Made by a program: the position numbers and the translations under genes. Positions 11,679 through 22,560 of a DNA stretch of 64,000 nucleotides are shown here, piece after piece. Below the pieces are notes generated by a model. It had not been told where the DNA came from, searched no databases, and saw only the letters and a list, made by a program, of their open reading frames with translations. Source of the DNA: Girardinichthys multiradiatus (Eukaryota; Chordata; Actinopteri; Cyprinodontiformes; Goodeidae); assembly GCF_021462225.1 (NCBI RefSeq), contig NC_061794.1:47230414-47294413 (forward strand), given 5' to 3'. How positions within the stretch are numbered: position 1 is the first letter of the stretch; every line of letters starts with the position of its first letter.

Positions 11679-13405
11679 CTAAACAGTTCCCCCTCCTGTG
11701 TGGATTCTCATGTGTCTGTTTAAAGCTGACTTTTGGTTAAATCTCCAGCTACAAACATCACAAGCGAAGGGTTTGTCTCCTGTGTGGATTCTCATGTGTC
11801 TGTTTAAAGCTGACTTTTGGTTAAATCTCCGGCTACAAACATCACAAGCGAAGGGTTTGTCTCCTGTGTGGATTCTCATGTGTTTGTTTAAATTTGACTT
11901 TTGGGGAAATTTTTGACCACAAACATGACAACCAAATGGTTTGTCTCCTGTGTGAATCTTCATGTGTTTATTTAAGTTTGACTTCACGCTAAACCTTTGT
12001 CCACATAGACTACAACTAAAGGGTTTCTCGCCTGTGTGAATTACCATGTGTATGTTTAAAGCGGACTTATCACTACATCTTTGTCCGCAAGCAACACAAC
12101 TAAATTGTTGGTTTCCTGTGTGGATTCTGATGTGTTTGTTTAAATTTGATTTTTGGTGAAATTTATGTCCACAAATTTGACAGCTAAATGGTTTGACACC
12201 TGTGTGGATCCTCAGGTGCTTGTTTAAGTTGGACTTCACGCTAAACCTCTGTCCACAAGCATTGCAGAGAAAGGGTTTCTCTCCTGTGTGGGTTCTCATG
12301 TGCAAGTTAAAATGCGACTTGTCTGAAAACCTTTGTCCACAGGTTTCACAACCAAATGGTTTCTCACCAGTGTGGATTCTCATGTGTATGTCCAAATAGG
12401 ACTTTTGATGAAAACTTCGGCCACATACGTCACAAACAAATGCTTTTTCCATAGTGTGGATTCTCATGTGTCGGTTTAAAGCTGACCTATAACTAAAGGT
12501 TTGTCCACAAACATCACACCCAATTTGTATCTGCCCTGTGTGGATTTTCATGTGTCTCTTTAAAGCTGATTTATACCCAAACTTCTGCCCACAGTCATCA
12601 CAACCAAAAGGTTTCTCTCCTTTGTGGATTCTCATGTGGGTGTTTAAATATGATTTAAGGTTAAATCTTTGGCCACATACGTCACAAACAACTGCTTTAT
12701 CTCCATGGATTCTCATGTGTATGTTTAAATACTTCTGTGTGTTAAAACACTTTCCGCAGTCATCACAGCTCAAACATTTTAGACTTGTCAGGTCTTTCTC
12801 TCTGGAACCTTCCTTATTAACCAAACAGCTTGTAGATCTTTTTTTGGACCTGCCCCTTATGTGTCTCTGAAGGGAGCACTTGTTAACTAGTTTATCACAT
12901 TCAGAGCAGCTAGATTTGTTGACTTGCTCGGCCTTCCACTCATTCTCACGCTCTTCAGTTTTGGACCAAGAGTCTGACAAGTGTTCCAGCTGAGATTCTG
13001 GGTGGTTCAGATCATCCTCCTCCCTCTCTTGATCATCACTGACTTCAGTCTCTGATGAGCTAGCAAGTTCTGCTCGAGCACACAGATCTGGGTTCCTGCT
13101 GGACTCTGCTCCTCCACAGTCCTCATCAGTTTTTGCTTTCATCTGGTCAGTTGAGTTGCTGGGTGAAAGGTCTCTGTGTTCTAGTTGGTGCTGATGAACC
13201 TGTGAGAACAGAGGTTTATCTTCATCATCTTCACTCTTCACAAGAACTACAGTTAGTGGAAACCTGGTGCTAGTCTCCTCCTTCAGACTGGTCCAGAATT
13301 CCTCCCGTTTCTCCTTGATGTGAAGGTGCTCTTGGTCCTGCTGGTCATCACCAGGAATCTGCTCTTGAGGCACCTCTTCCTTTAGCACCAATGTTTGCAC
13401 GACAT
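11679..13405 (-). CDS. C2H2 zinc-finger protein 2, exon 2 (main coding exon)
   Basis: Second zinc-finger paralog. The acceptor CCTGCAG ends at 13406 and joins exon 1 (18122-18164) in frame as Leu-Asp-Val-Val, giving a predicted 589-residue protein. The acidic amino-terminal region keeps KEE, LVKSED, PLFSQVHQHQ and QMKAK blocks. The first finger (CSECDKLV) is degenerate and lacks its last histidine. Thirteen canonical fingers follow; several linkers are unusual (TGQIQIG, TMEKAFV, TGNQQFS). One finger has Cys in place of the core Phe (GQRCSDKSAL). The last two fingers are a near-perfect 84-nt tandem duplication. A nuclear DNA-binding regulator; target unknown. Start and splice agree with the three other paralogs. 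Confidence 0.92.
11701..11868 (-). repeat. 84-nt tandem duplication of one zinc finger
   Basis: Bases 11701-11784 and 11785-11868 are identical except one position (A at 11747, G at 11831). Each unit encodes one finger plus linker. The single change makes Trp versus Arg just before the conserved Arg-Phe of the finger (SWRF versus SRRF). Confidence 0.95.
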
Positions 13406-13529
13406 CTGCAGGCAACAGTGGAAGATACATTATAAACCATAAAAATATTCAGCAACCCTGTGGTTTAAATGAATAATAAACCAACTCTAAACTGAGAAGA
13501 ATGTAGCTGCCAGAATTCTATGATGGGGT
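13406..13529. other. Intron 1 of zinc-finger gene 2, proximal part
   Basis: The intron spans 13406-18121 and holds all repeats listed between those points. Confidence 0.6.
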
Positions 13530-14073
13530 ATCGGTGCACGGGGGGCACGGTGTGGTCCCCTGGCTCCCAGGGGGATGACCTGGGAGTCTCTGACTATGCC
13601 AAAGGGGGGCCCTGCAGGGGTTTCCCACATTAGTGGGGTGTTGTCTGTGTGGGTGCTCGTGCCATGTCCTGGAGTGGTGGGCCCCCATCTGGTGGCCTAT
13701 GGTTGCTGGAGGTGTTGGGCTGGTTGAGGGCTTCCCTGGGCTCTTGTGGGGATTCTTCCCTCTAGACCTCTCGGGGACTGCCCCCCCAGGGTGATGTACA
13801 ATGTGCCCATCCTACCTTAGTCCCTCTGGATTCCGATGGCTGCGGTGACCTGGTGCCTGACTCACGTGTTGGGGACTCTGAAAGGTCTCCCATGCTTGGT
13901 GTGGGGCAGTCTTGCTGCCGGGGCTTGGGGCAGGCACTGGGCCACCAGGGGGGACTGGTTCCCAGGCTTGGCCTGCGCCAGGGGGGCTCGGTGCCCTACG
14001 TCTCACCCTGTGCCTCTTTGGCCCGGGGGCTGTTGCCCCTGTGCCTTGCTGGCAACCTACTTTGCAGGGCTTA
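13530..14073. repeat. GC-rich dispersed repeat, interrupted by a Tc1 element
   Basis: Markedly GC-rich compared with its surroundings (GGTGGGCCCCCATCTGGTGG and similar). It stops at a TA where the Tc1-like element begins and appears to resume at 15412. Several overlapping open frames arise only from base composition. Class unknown. Confidence 0.45.
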
Positions 14074-15411
14074 TACAGGTCCTTCTCAAAAAATTAGCAT
14101 ATTGTGATAAAGTTCATTATTTTCCATAATGTCATGATGAAAATTTAACATTCATATATTTTAGATTCATTGCACACTAACTGAAATATTTCAGGTCTTT
14201 TATTGTCTTAATACGGATGATTTTGGCATACAGCTCATGAAAACCCAAAATTCCTATCTCACAAAATTAGCATATCATTAAAAGGGTCTCTAAACGAGCT
14301 ATGAACCTAATCATCTGAATCAACAAGTTAACTCTAAACACCTGCAAAAGATTCCTGAGGCCTTTAAAACTCCCAGCCTGGTTCATCACTCAAAACCCCA
14401 ATCATGGGTAAGACTGCCGACCTGACTGCTGTCCAGAAGGCCACTATTGACACCCTCAAGCAAGAGGGTAAGACACAGAAAGACATTTCTGAACGAATAG
14501 GCTGTTCCCAGAGTGCTGTATCAAGGCACCTCAGTGGGAAGTCTGTGGGAAGGAAAAAGTGTGGCAGAAAACGCTGCAAATTCTGCATGTCATTCAGAAA
14601 TCAAGGTGCCGGAGTCTGGAGGAAGACTGGGGAGAAGGAAATGCCAAAATGCCAGAAGTCCAGTGTCAAGTACCCACAGTCAGTGATGGTCTGGGGTGCC
14701 GTGTCAGCTGCTGGTGTTGGTCCACTGTGTTTTATCAAGGGCAGGGTCAATGCAGCTAGCTATCAGGAGATTTTGGAGCACTTCATGCTTCCATCTGCTG
14801 AAAAGCTTTATGGAGATGAAGATTTCATTTTTCAGCACGACCTGGCACCTGCTCACAGTGCCAAAACCACTGGTAAATGGTTTACTGACCATGGTATCAC
14901 TGTGCTCAATTGGCCTGCCAACTCTCCTGACCTGAACCCCATAGAGAATCTGTGGGATATTGTGAAGAGAACGTTGAGAGACTCAAGACCCAACACTCTG
15001 GATGAGCTAAAGGCCGCTATCGAAACATCCTGGGCCTCCATAAGACCTCAGCAGTGCCACAGGCTGATTGCCTCCATGCCACGCCGCATTGAAGCAGTCA
15101 TTTCTGCAAAAGGATTCCCGACCAAGTATTGAGTGCATAACTGTACATGATTATTTGAAGGTTGACGTTTTTTGTATTAAAAACACTTTTCTTTCATTGG
15201 TCGGAAGAAATATGCTAATTTTGTGAGATAGGAATTTTGGGTTTTCATGAGCTGTATGCCAAAATCATCCGTATTAAGACAATAAAAGACCTGAAATATT
15301 TCAGTTAGTGTGCAATGAATCTAAAATATATGAATGTTAAATTTTCATCATTACATTATAGAAAATAATGAACTTTATCACAATATGCTAATATTTTGAG
15401 AAGGACCTGTA
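14074..15411 (+). mobile_element. Tc1-like transposon, copy 1 (internally deleted)
   Basis: The element is bounded by TA dinucleotides (14074-14075 and 15410-15411) and starts CAGGTCCTTCTCAAAA. Terminal inverted repeats are about 200 bp each. AAAATTAGCATAT occurs near both the outer and the inner end of each repeat, the IR/DR layout of Tc1-type transposons. It is 234 bp (78 codons) shorter than the sister copy at 34108-35679. Confidence 0.93.
14404..15132 (+). pseudogene. Tc1 transposase missing its first catalytic Asp
   Basis: An open frame of 242 residues encodes a DD34E-type transposase of the Tc1/mariner superfamily. The amino-terminal paired-like helix-turn-helix region (MGKTADLTAVQKATIDTLKQ to GRKKCGRKRC) is intact, as are the second Asp (FQHDLAPAHS) and the Glu (SPDLNPIENLWD). 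Comparison with the copy at 34387-35349 shows that 78 codons are missing between RKRC and KFCMSF. These carried the second DNA-binding subdomain and the first catalytic Asp (FSDES). The deletion is exactly in frame, so the reading frame stays open, but the protein should be catalytically inactive. It could still bind element ends. Confidence 0.9.
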
Positions 15412-15600
15412 GCTGCCTTGGGGTTATGTCTGGCTGCCTGGGACTGCTGCAGCCTTCTGAAGCCGGGTCTACCTGTCCTTTGTTGCACTTAGGTGCTGTG
15501 AATTGCCTTCTACCGTTCTCACCACACTTACTAATGTACACTTCCAGGTGACAAACTCGCACTCACATACACCCACTCAACACAAACACAATTGTTTTCT
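15412..15600. repeat. Continuation of the GC-rich repeat after the Tc1 insertion
   Basis: Sequence of the same character as 13530-14073 resumes directly after the TA duplication. It grades into CA-rich sequence with many CACACTC-like words. Confidence 0.35.
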
Positions 15601-15616
15601 ACACAGATGCTCACAA

Positions 15617-16155
15617 TAATGCCCCCTTTCCACTAGTAACAACTCAGGGCGGTTTGCTACTGGTTGACTCACTTTTTCGACTTTTCCATTAGTAATGGTT
15701 AAGTGGAAACATACATACTATTTTCAGTACCTCCTTGCTTGTGTTCCAACCATCCTGACCCACAATGAAAACGCAAGGTCAAACGTCTGTCAGTCACTGA
15801 TTGGGTAGCATCGCTAGTCACAGCATATTTCATTAACTAATGTCTTCAGCTGTCTAATCATTTTACGCTGGGCTTATTGTGCAAATGAGCACTATTATGG
15901 CAAGCTAGCAATAGGTAGCGTTAGCTTACCCTCAGAGGTCCTCTAGTTTGGCATGGCTTCCCCCTCTCGCTCTCCTGTACTTAGCAGCAGCCTAGGCCGT
16001 CGTGTTTGTCCCTACAATTCACAACTTCGGACCGTGGGCCCGCTTTACCATTAATGATCCCGCTCCCATTGAGATGGTACTCAATTTTAATGGAAAATAA
16101 ATCAAACTGTGTTAAACTGACCCGACCTGAATAGATTAGGGAGCATTAAGGGGCA
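15617..16155. repeat. Dispersed repeat, copy B (candidate MITE)
   Basis: Begins near TGCCCCCTTTCCACTAGTAA and ends near AGCATTAAGGGGCA, giving short imperfect inverted ends. The interior shares GGGCTTATTGTG, GCAAGCTAGCA and TGGCTTCCCCCTCTC with copies at 10640-11150 and 36905-37300. Confidence 0.5.
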
Positions 16156-18121
16156 ATATAACATCAATGTGGCCTGCCTACAATGATGGAAGATGGATTA
16201 AATCTGGAATTGATAAATTCAATCATGCAATTTGAAAACTGTCTTGAGATATCCTTTTGTAGAACAAAACGGCGATGGCACATGAAGGCAACGTTTTGCT
16301 CTATATGGTACGAAAGTCAGTGATGAAATGTATGCTATTGACTTTGAATCTATCTAAATGGCTGGATATGAGAATATATATTCTTAACGCTCTTACAAAT
16401 CACACGCAACTGAGTCACTGTTGTCAAATGATTAATAAACTTAGTACACCGTGAACGTGTATTTTATTCATTGCAAACTTAAGTTGACTTTATTGTTGTG
16501 TTAAAACATCACCTGGACAATCTGACTCTAACCTGCAGAAATGTGGACAGCTCAGTTGCTCCACAAATTTAATTTTTGCAAACACTGGACCAACATAATA
16601 ATAATATAGTCTTAATTAAAACATGAATAAATGTTTGCTTTTTACAATAACTCAACAAAACTCTTCTTTGTAGCCAAATTTCTAAACTTAAACCTATTTA
16701 CTTATCCAACTGCCAACATTACAAAGATCACATTTGGTTTTGTAATCTTTAAAAACAATATGCAAGATTTAGATTCTTTTGTAATGCTAAAATGCTTGTA
16801 TTAAATGTGACTTTGAACCTCCCATATATACATAAAAAAAATCAAGTAATTGAACCTAAAATGCATTGATCATCGCTTATTTTCTTTTACTGCAGCAGGG
16901 TCATCATTCTTCACAAAATGAAATAAATGTACAAGAGTTTTCATACTTTAAACTTGAAGTCTAGTGTAATATCTGTAAAAGGCAGTGTTTACCAATATGC
17001 CTAAATCATTTTTAAGTCAATATGAAATGTTTTATTTCTCATCTGTTTTTGCACTTTAGAAAAAGAACAAGATTTTTTTCATATTTCAGACTTAAAACTA
17101 AAGGTGATTTTTAAAACTAAACTGTATGTTTACTTGCATTTTCTTTTTCATATATTTCTACACCCTCAAGTTGCTACAGCAAAACAGAATTTGTTTTTGG
17201 ATTACTCGATTGATCGTCAGAATAATTGATAGAATACTCGATTACTAAAATAATCGTTTACAACAGCCGTACATTGATCATTTACAAAATCTTGGAAAAA
17301 GTCCTAGTGTCCTGACTCTTTATATGAGCACATGCTTTTCTAGTGCTGTGCAAAATCCAAAACCAACCAAACAAATCTAAAATCATTTTTATCTTTATTT
17401 CAGATTTATAATTTAAACAAAATGTCTTTTTGTTTCAAAACAGAAATATTCTCTGTTGACATTAGTGGCTATATAAGAAATGTTTATGTCATTATTCTTT
17501 GTGATTGAATAAATAACCATGCAGTTTTACATTAAGTCACTGTATTAGTGATTATGCTACTGTCTGCCATAATTTCAGGAATTTCCAAGGCTAACATAAA
17601 ATAATCACACCCATACAGAAATTTGCCTTTTTCTTGGCTTTTAAAATGTTCCAGCTGTTTATTTATTTGAACCCAAAAGACTTTGTTATCATCTACACAT
17701 TCTTTAAATGCTCTTTCAGCTGAAATCTGAAGAGAAATATTCAGAAAACCTACCTAACACCATAGTTCAACATGTTTGGGTGGAGAGGTACGAGCAGGAA
17801 TTTATTCAGGGTTAACCTGGGTGACCTCAACCTGAAAATTCAACATTTCCCCATCCTAAATTTTCTTTGGACCATAAATTTCCAGACCTAAAAAATAGGA
17901 ACAATGTACCTGAGTTCCTGCACCTTTTTTACTCACCTGGACTCACCTTGTGTGGGCGGAGCTAAATTCCAGCTGCTGGTTTGATTTTAAATGTCCATGT
18001 TCTGGGTCAAAGCCTAACCACTAGAAGCTAATCTACAAACAGCTAGAATGGTTCTACATAAAAGCTGTTCTAAACTGACTTTAAGCCACAAAGCTAACAG
18101 GAGGAATAAACACATACAAAC
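16156..18121. other. Intron sequence, no gene seen
   Basis: AT-rich remainder of intron 1 of zinc-finger gene 2. No open frame above 60 codons and no recognisable repeat family. Confidence 0.5.
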
Positions 18122-18164
18122 CTAATCTGTCCATCTGAACATCGGGGCTGAACTCAGCATCCAT
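18122..18164 (-). CDS. C2H2 zinc-finger protein 2, exon 1
   Basis: ATG at 18164; encodes MDAEFSPDVQMDRL plus G. The donor GTTTGT begins at 18121. It joins exon 2 at 13405 in phase 1. Nearly the same peptide and position as the other exon 1 copies in this array. Confidence 0.88.
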
Positions 18165-18299
18165 GTTCATGTGTTTTTCTTCTTCTCCTCATCCTGTCGC
18201 TGTTTGACCTGCTGTCTTTACATCCCCGTTAGCTTTTCTCTCTCCAAACCTTCCTTTAACGGTTACCGAGCCGTTACATCTCAGCTTTGAGCCGTTTAC

Positions 18300-18465
18300 C
18301 GAAGAAAACCCGGAGGGAACACGAACAACGGGCTCCAACTACCGCCACGGAAGTGAAACGAAGCAGGAGTCTGCGCAACAGTGATCAGAGGTCGAAACCC
18401 GCGGAAACAAATACCCGGAAGTCCCGCCCTCCATGATTATACGTCAACGTGGCCGCCATATTGTA
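18300..18465 (-). promoter_or_regulatory. Promoter region of zinc-finger gene 2
   Basis: Contains CCGGAAGT (18415-18422) directly followed by CCCGCCC (18423-18429), TACGTCA (18440-18446) and GCCGCCATATT (18452-18462). The last matches the YY1 consensus well. Same motif set and order as the promoter before 30750. Confidence 0.62.
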
Positions 18466-18689
18466 AATGGCATTTTGTTGTAAGTTTGCTGCAACACTGA
18501 GGCCTTAGTTGCAAAAATCTTTGATGTTTCATATTAGTGAAAGAAAAATATCTAAATAAAATATCATCCAAAAATAAACAGTGAATAAAGAATAAATAAA
18601 TAAATGGCACAATTATCCCCTAAAAATGACTTTTTGTGATTTCTATTTGCATCCTGTTGTTTTATGGAAGGTGTTTTTCTCTGATTGAC

Positions 18690-19440
18690 ATTCTGCTGAA
18701 CATTTAGCACAAGTAACAGAAATGCTCATGTCAGAGTGGGGATTTAGAAACAAAGTTACACGACATGGTGGAGTAAATATGTGCCATGGGGCTTTGCTAT
18801 ACTTTAAATTTACTCATAAGGCTCTTGATCAAAACAATGTGCTGTCTGACATCTGGACAAACTGTAGGAAGATAGTGGGCTAATGAAGGGCAAAGGTTAG
18901 TTCCTTTATTCTTTTGCAATATTTTAAATGACGCTGTTTTGTATAAATTACTGCTGCAGTGATGCTTGAATTAATACATTTCTGTTGGATAATTGCGTTG
19001 GACAGGCTGACAGAGGTGCAGGAGCAAATGGGCCGGTCTGCACTGAAGCCAATTCAAGAGGTGCAAACACATTGGAACAGCCCATACCTAATGCTCCAAC
19101 GTCTTTGAGACCTCGGGGAACCTGCAGGAGCTGCTTTGGAGCAGGCCTACGCACTGACTTTAGACCTCTCATCAAATCAATATGAAATGATTGTCTAAAA
19201 GCTGCTGACCCTGTTCAATGCCACATTTGAGCTGTCAGAGGAAAAGATAGTGTCAGGATCAAAATGTATCCCCTTCTATCAGTGCTACACCTTGGGAATT
19301 GTCCTAACTCCAGAGGACAGCAGTGGATGAGCCTGAGTAAACAGTTAAGGGAGAAGCTATATACTTTGCAGTCAATAAACATGTCACTGTTGACAATGCT
19401 CGATCCTAGGTTTAAACAATCAGGCTCATCAATTCATGTA
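18690..19440 (+). mobile_element. hAT (ZBED-like) transposase remnant
   Basis: Translating the plus strand in shifting frames gives KALDQNNVLSDIW, then LTEVQEQMGRSALKPIQEVQ followed by THWNSPYLMLQRL, then FNATFELSEEKIVSGSKCIP and SLLTMLDPRFK. In order these are typical central-domain blocks of hAT/ZBED transposases (QTRWNST, SEKYVTASKVIP, TLLDPRFK). Many stops and shifts; the termini are not identified. Confidence 0.7.
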
Positions 19441-19629
19441 AATTCAAAATGTATTTATATAGCATAATCAATAACAACCTCAGCAGACCAAAGTGCTGCT
19501 CCGCAGTCACTGCATCCAAATCATTTCAAAGAAAGAGAAACCGCCCAAAGTGAAACTGTGGAAAAGTCCTTTTTAAATTAAAATAAATGAAAATCTTGTC
19601 CCTGGTAACATACAAAGTAACACAAACAT

Positions 19630-20784
19630 TCACACTCCAACCCTCTCTGCTATTTGTTTCCACTTTGATCCAGGCTCTGTATCATAAATAGAGATTATAT
19701 ATTGACCATATTCAGAATGTACAGGGGTTGGACAATGAAACAAACACCTGGTTTTACCTGGTGTAGGGCCTCCTTTTGCGGCCAATACAGCATCAATTCG
19801 TCTTGGGAATGACATATACAAGTCCTGCACAGTGGTCAGAGGGATTTTAAGCCATTCTTCTTGCAGGATAGTGGCCAGGTCACTACGTGATACTGGTGGA
19901 GGAAAACGTTTCCTGACTCGCTCCTCCAAAACACCCCAAAGTGGCTCAATAATATTTAGATCTGGTGACTGTGCAGGCCATGGGAGATGTTCAACTTCAC
20001 TTTCATGTTCATCAAACCAATCTTTCACCAGTCTTGCTGTGTGTATTGGTGCATTGTCATCCTGATACACGGCACCGCCTTCAGGATACAATGTTTGAAC
20101 CATTGGATGCACATGGTCCTCAAGAATGGTTCGGTAGTCCTTGGCAGTGACGCGCCCATCTAGCAAAAGTATTGGGCCAAGGGAATGCCATGATATGGCA
20201 GCCCAAACCATCACTGATCCACCCCCATGCTTCACTCTGGGCATGCAACAGTCTGGGTGGTACGCTTCTTTGGGGCTTCTCCACACCGTAACTCTCCTGG
20301 ATGTGGGGAAAACAGTAAAGGTGGACTCATCAGAGAACAATACATGTTTCACATTGTCCACAGCCCAAGATTTGCGTTCCTTGCACCATTGAAACCAACG
20401 TTTGGCATTGGCATGAGTGACCAAAGGTTTGGTTATAGCAGCCCGGCCGTGTATATTGACCCTGTGGAGCTCCCGACGGACAGTTCTGGTGGAAACAGGA
20501 GAGTTGAGGTGCACATTTAATTCTGCCGTGATTTGGGCAGCCGTGGTTTTATGTTTTTTGGATACAATTCGGGTTAGCACCCGAACATCCCTTTCAGACA
20601 GCTTCCTCTTGCGTCCACAGTTAATCCTGTTGGATGTGGTTGGTCCTTCTTGGTGGTATGCTGACATTACCCTGGATACCGTGGCTCTTGATACATCACA
20701 AAGACTTGCTGTCTTGGTCACAGATGCGCCAGCAAGACGTGCACCAACAATTTGTCCTCTTTTGAACTCTGGTATGTCACCCAT
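19630..20784 (-). CDS. Tc1-like transposase, intact open frame
   Basis: A 384-codon frame encodes a full DD34E transposase that cuts and pastes its own element through the flanking inverted repeats. Visible parts are an amino-terminal helix-turn-helix (MGDIPEFKRGQIVGARLAGA), a second DNA-binding subdomain with GRKRKLSERDVR, and the catalytic residues in FSDEST, YQDDNAPIHTA and SPDLNIIEPLW. No internal stop or frameshift is seen. The last residues (from about CLFHCPTPV on) translate the terminal repeat and then flanking host DNA, so the native stop has probably been lost or lies in the other frame. It lies in the intergenic space between zinc-finger genes 2 and 3. Activity is not shown by the sequence. 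Confidence 0.93.
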   Translation of the reverse strand: MGDIPEFKRGQIVGARLAGASVTKTASLCDVSRATVSRVMSAYHQEGPTTSNRINCGRKRKLSERDVRVLTRIVSKKHKTTAAQITAELNVHLNSPVSTRTVRRELHRVNIHGRAAITKPLVTHANAKRWFQWCKERKSWAVDNVKHVLFSDESTFTVFPTSRRVTVWRSPKEAYHPDCCMPRVKHGGGSVMVWAAISWHSLGPILLLDGRVTAKDYRTILEDHVHPMVQTLYPEGGAVYQDDNAPIHTARLVKDWFDEHESEVEHLPWPAQSPDLNIIEPLWGVLEERVRKRFPPPVSRSDLATILQEEWLKIPLTTVQDLYMSFPRRIDAVLAAKGGPTPGKTRCLFHCPTPVHSEYGQYIISIYDTEPGSKWKQIAERVGV

Positions 20785-20972
20785 AATGTTGTGTGCATTT
20801 CAATATTTTGAGCAAAACTGTGCTCTTACCCTGCTAATTGAACCTTCACACTCTGCTCTTACTGGTGCAATGTGCAATCAATGAAGACTGGCTACCAGGC
20901 TGGTCCAATTTAGCCATGAAACCTCCCACACTAAAATGACAGGTGTTTCTGTTTCATTGTCCAACCCCTGTA
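19720..20972 (-). mobile_element. Complete Tc1-like transposon
   Basis: Flanked by TA (19720-19721 and 20971-20972) with short inverted ends beginning CAGGGGTTGGACAATGAAAC. The match extends to about 30 bp with one indel. Total core length is about 1,249 bp, normal for Tc1-like elements. Different family from the 14 kb and 34 kb copies. Confidence 0.95.
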
Positions 20973-21250
20973 AGTATGAGCGTCAAAACTATCATTCATG
21001 TATTTGTTCAATTTAAAGCTTCACACACCGATGTCATCTCATAATCACTCTGCCAGTTTTACATTTATTGTCCACTTGATGGCAAAGTAGAGCAAATGAA
21101 GCATCATGAAACTTCGGCTCAGTGGACCAACAAGAAAGCTTCAATGCTTCATCATTATGTGTGGCAGCAGGAAAACACCTAAAAGATGAAGGACAGTGAG
21201 TCCCGAGGAGCAGGGTTAGGGACCTCTGACTTAGGGGAGCCACTCGAACA

Positions 21251-21413
21251 CAGGTGTCAAACTCCAGTCCCAGAGAGCCGGTGTCCCACATCCTGAACAC
21301 ACCTTAATCACCTATTTAGGTCATTAGTCTTTTTGATTCTGGTGTGTTGAACTTGGAAAACATTCAAAGGTTGCAGCATATCGGTCCTCAAGGACTGAAG
21401 TTTGACACCCCTG
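21251..21413. repeat. Short hAT-like MITE
   Basis: Starts CAGGTGTCAAACTCCAGTCC and ends GGACTGAAGTTTGACACCCCTG, an imperfect terminal inverted repeat. The interior resembles the common fish non-autonomous hAT type (GAGAGCCGGTGTCC, ACACACCTTAATCACC). Confidence 0.65.
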
Positions 21414-21727
21414 CACTAGAGGATCACAGATAATTACTAGATAACCATGTGGTGAACACAGTGCAACAAAATAAAAGTGATAACATCTCCCTTCTTTTCA
21501 GCAGGCAGTTTCTTCTTTAATACATCCATGTCAAACAGGAATTTTATTGTATTGTGTTGGTTTATTTGTCATATGCAGGTTAACACACAGTCAACAATGC
21601 AATGGGATAAGAAGAACCGTTCAACTCACTATAAAAATAAAAGTACTAATGGTGTGCAATAAAAAAGTACACATTGTGCATCAGCAATAACTAATAAACT
21701 GTCACAAATGTGGTTTGGTGCAGTATT

Positions 21728-21865
21728 ATTGTCCAGAGTTCAGTAGTCTGATAGCTTGTGGATAATAACTGACTTTAAGTCTTTTTGTACACGCTGGCAG
21801 GCATGTGTACCGCCTGCCAGAAGGTAGCAGACAGAAAAGTCCTTTTGCTGGAAGGAAGGAAGTGA
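21728..21865 (-). mobile_element. Carboxyl-terminal scrap of a Rex1-like LINE
   Basis: Minus-strand translation reads LLPSGRRYTCLPACTKRLKV then SYYPQAIRLLNSG and a stop. This is the usual end of Rex1-type LINE proteins (LPSGRRYR ... FFPQAI.LMN). Confidence 0.65.
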
Positions 21866-22014
21866 CACAGCTTGCACCACCAGCAGGTCTGGTATCTGTC
21901 ACCCAGATACCTGAAGCTCGCCAGAGCAAACTTCCTGATACTGCATCTAAAAGGAAAGCTTTTGTTGTTTCAGTTGGAAACATTGGTGCTCATTCTGCTT
22001 CCTCATACACCCTC

Positions 22015-22140
22015 CCTGATGGTGGGCAACTCCGGGCCTCTACAGCTAACACCAACGTTTAGACGCATCCCTGCTCCAACACACCTGAAACAAATTTCTT
22101 CATCAGGTTTAGCAGCAGTTCAAGTGCTTTGGTGAGTTAT
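22015..22140. repeat. hAT-like MITE fragment
   Basis: GGTGGGCAACTCCGGGCCTC and CATCCCTGCTCCAACACACC are words of the same broad fish MITE group as 21251-21413. Only part is present. Confidence 0.45.
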
Positions 22141-22234
22141 AGTTGGAGAAAGGATATATTGGTCGATTCATTTGGCCCATGTCTGCTATAATGTGGGTGT
22201 TACTCCTGTTTATCACAGTGAACAAGGAACTAGA

Positions 22235-22560
22235 TGCTGGATACAGGCAGCCTAAATAAACGTCCTCCATAGGCTGACAAAGTTCAGCCTTAGAAATAGG
22301 ATGAGGAGCTCTATCATCTGGGGGGAACCCACGCATCAAAAGCAGTCAGTTGAGATGTTTTAAGAAAACCGATAAGGATCCTTCCTGGGCATCTCACTTT
22401 GGGATGTTCAGTGAATGTCCTACTGACAGGACACACGGGCAAGGACCGTCGCATTTCCCTTCTGACACCCCCGATTAGCCTGAAGAGTGTTCCAGGGGAG
22501 AAGGATGTCTGGGTGCTTTTCCTCGACCTTTTACTAGAGATGGAAACTCGAGTAAGAGAC
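22235..22560 (+). mobile_element. Highly decayed Rex3 3' end
   Basis: Matches by eye the well-preserved Rex3 end at 41268-41600 in the same order: GATACAGGCAGCC, GGATGAGGAGCTC, ATCATCTGGGGGGAA, GATCCTTCCTGGGCATCTC and GGAGAAGGATGTCTGGGTG. Many substitutions and indels; no open frame survives. Confidence 0.65.

Noticed and set aside
13812..14129. Gly/Pro-rich overlapping frames in the GC-rich repeat
   Set aside because: Open in several frames on both strands because of base composition; no family resemblance.
19832..20884. Several plus-strand frames overlapping the Tc1 element
   Set aside because: Shadows of the intact minus-strand transposase.
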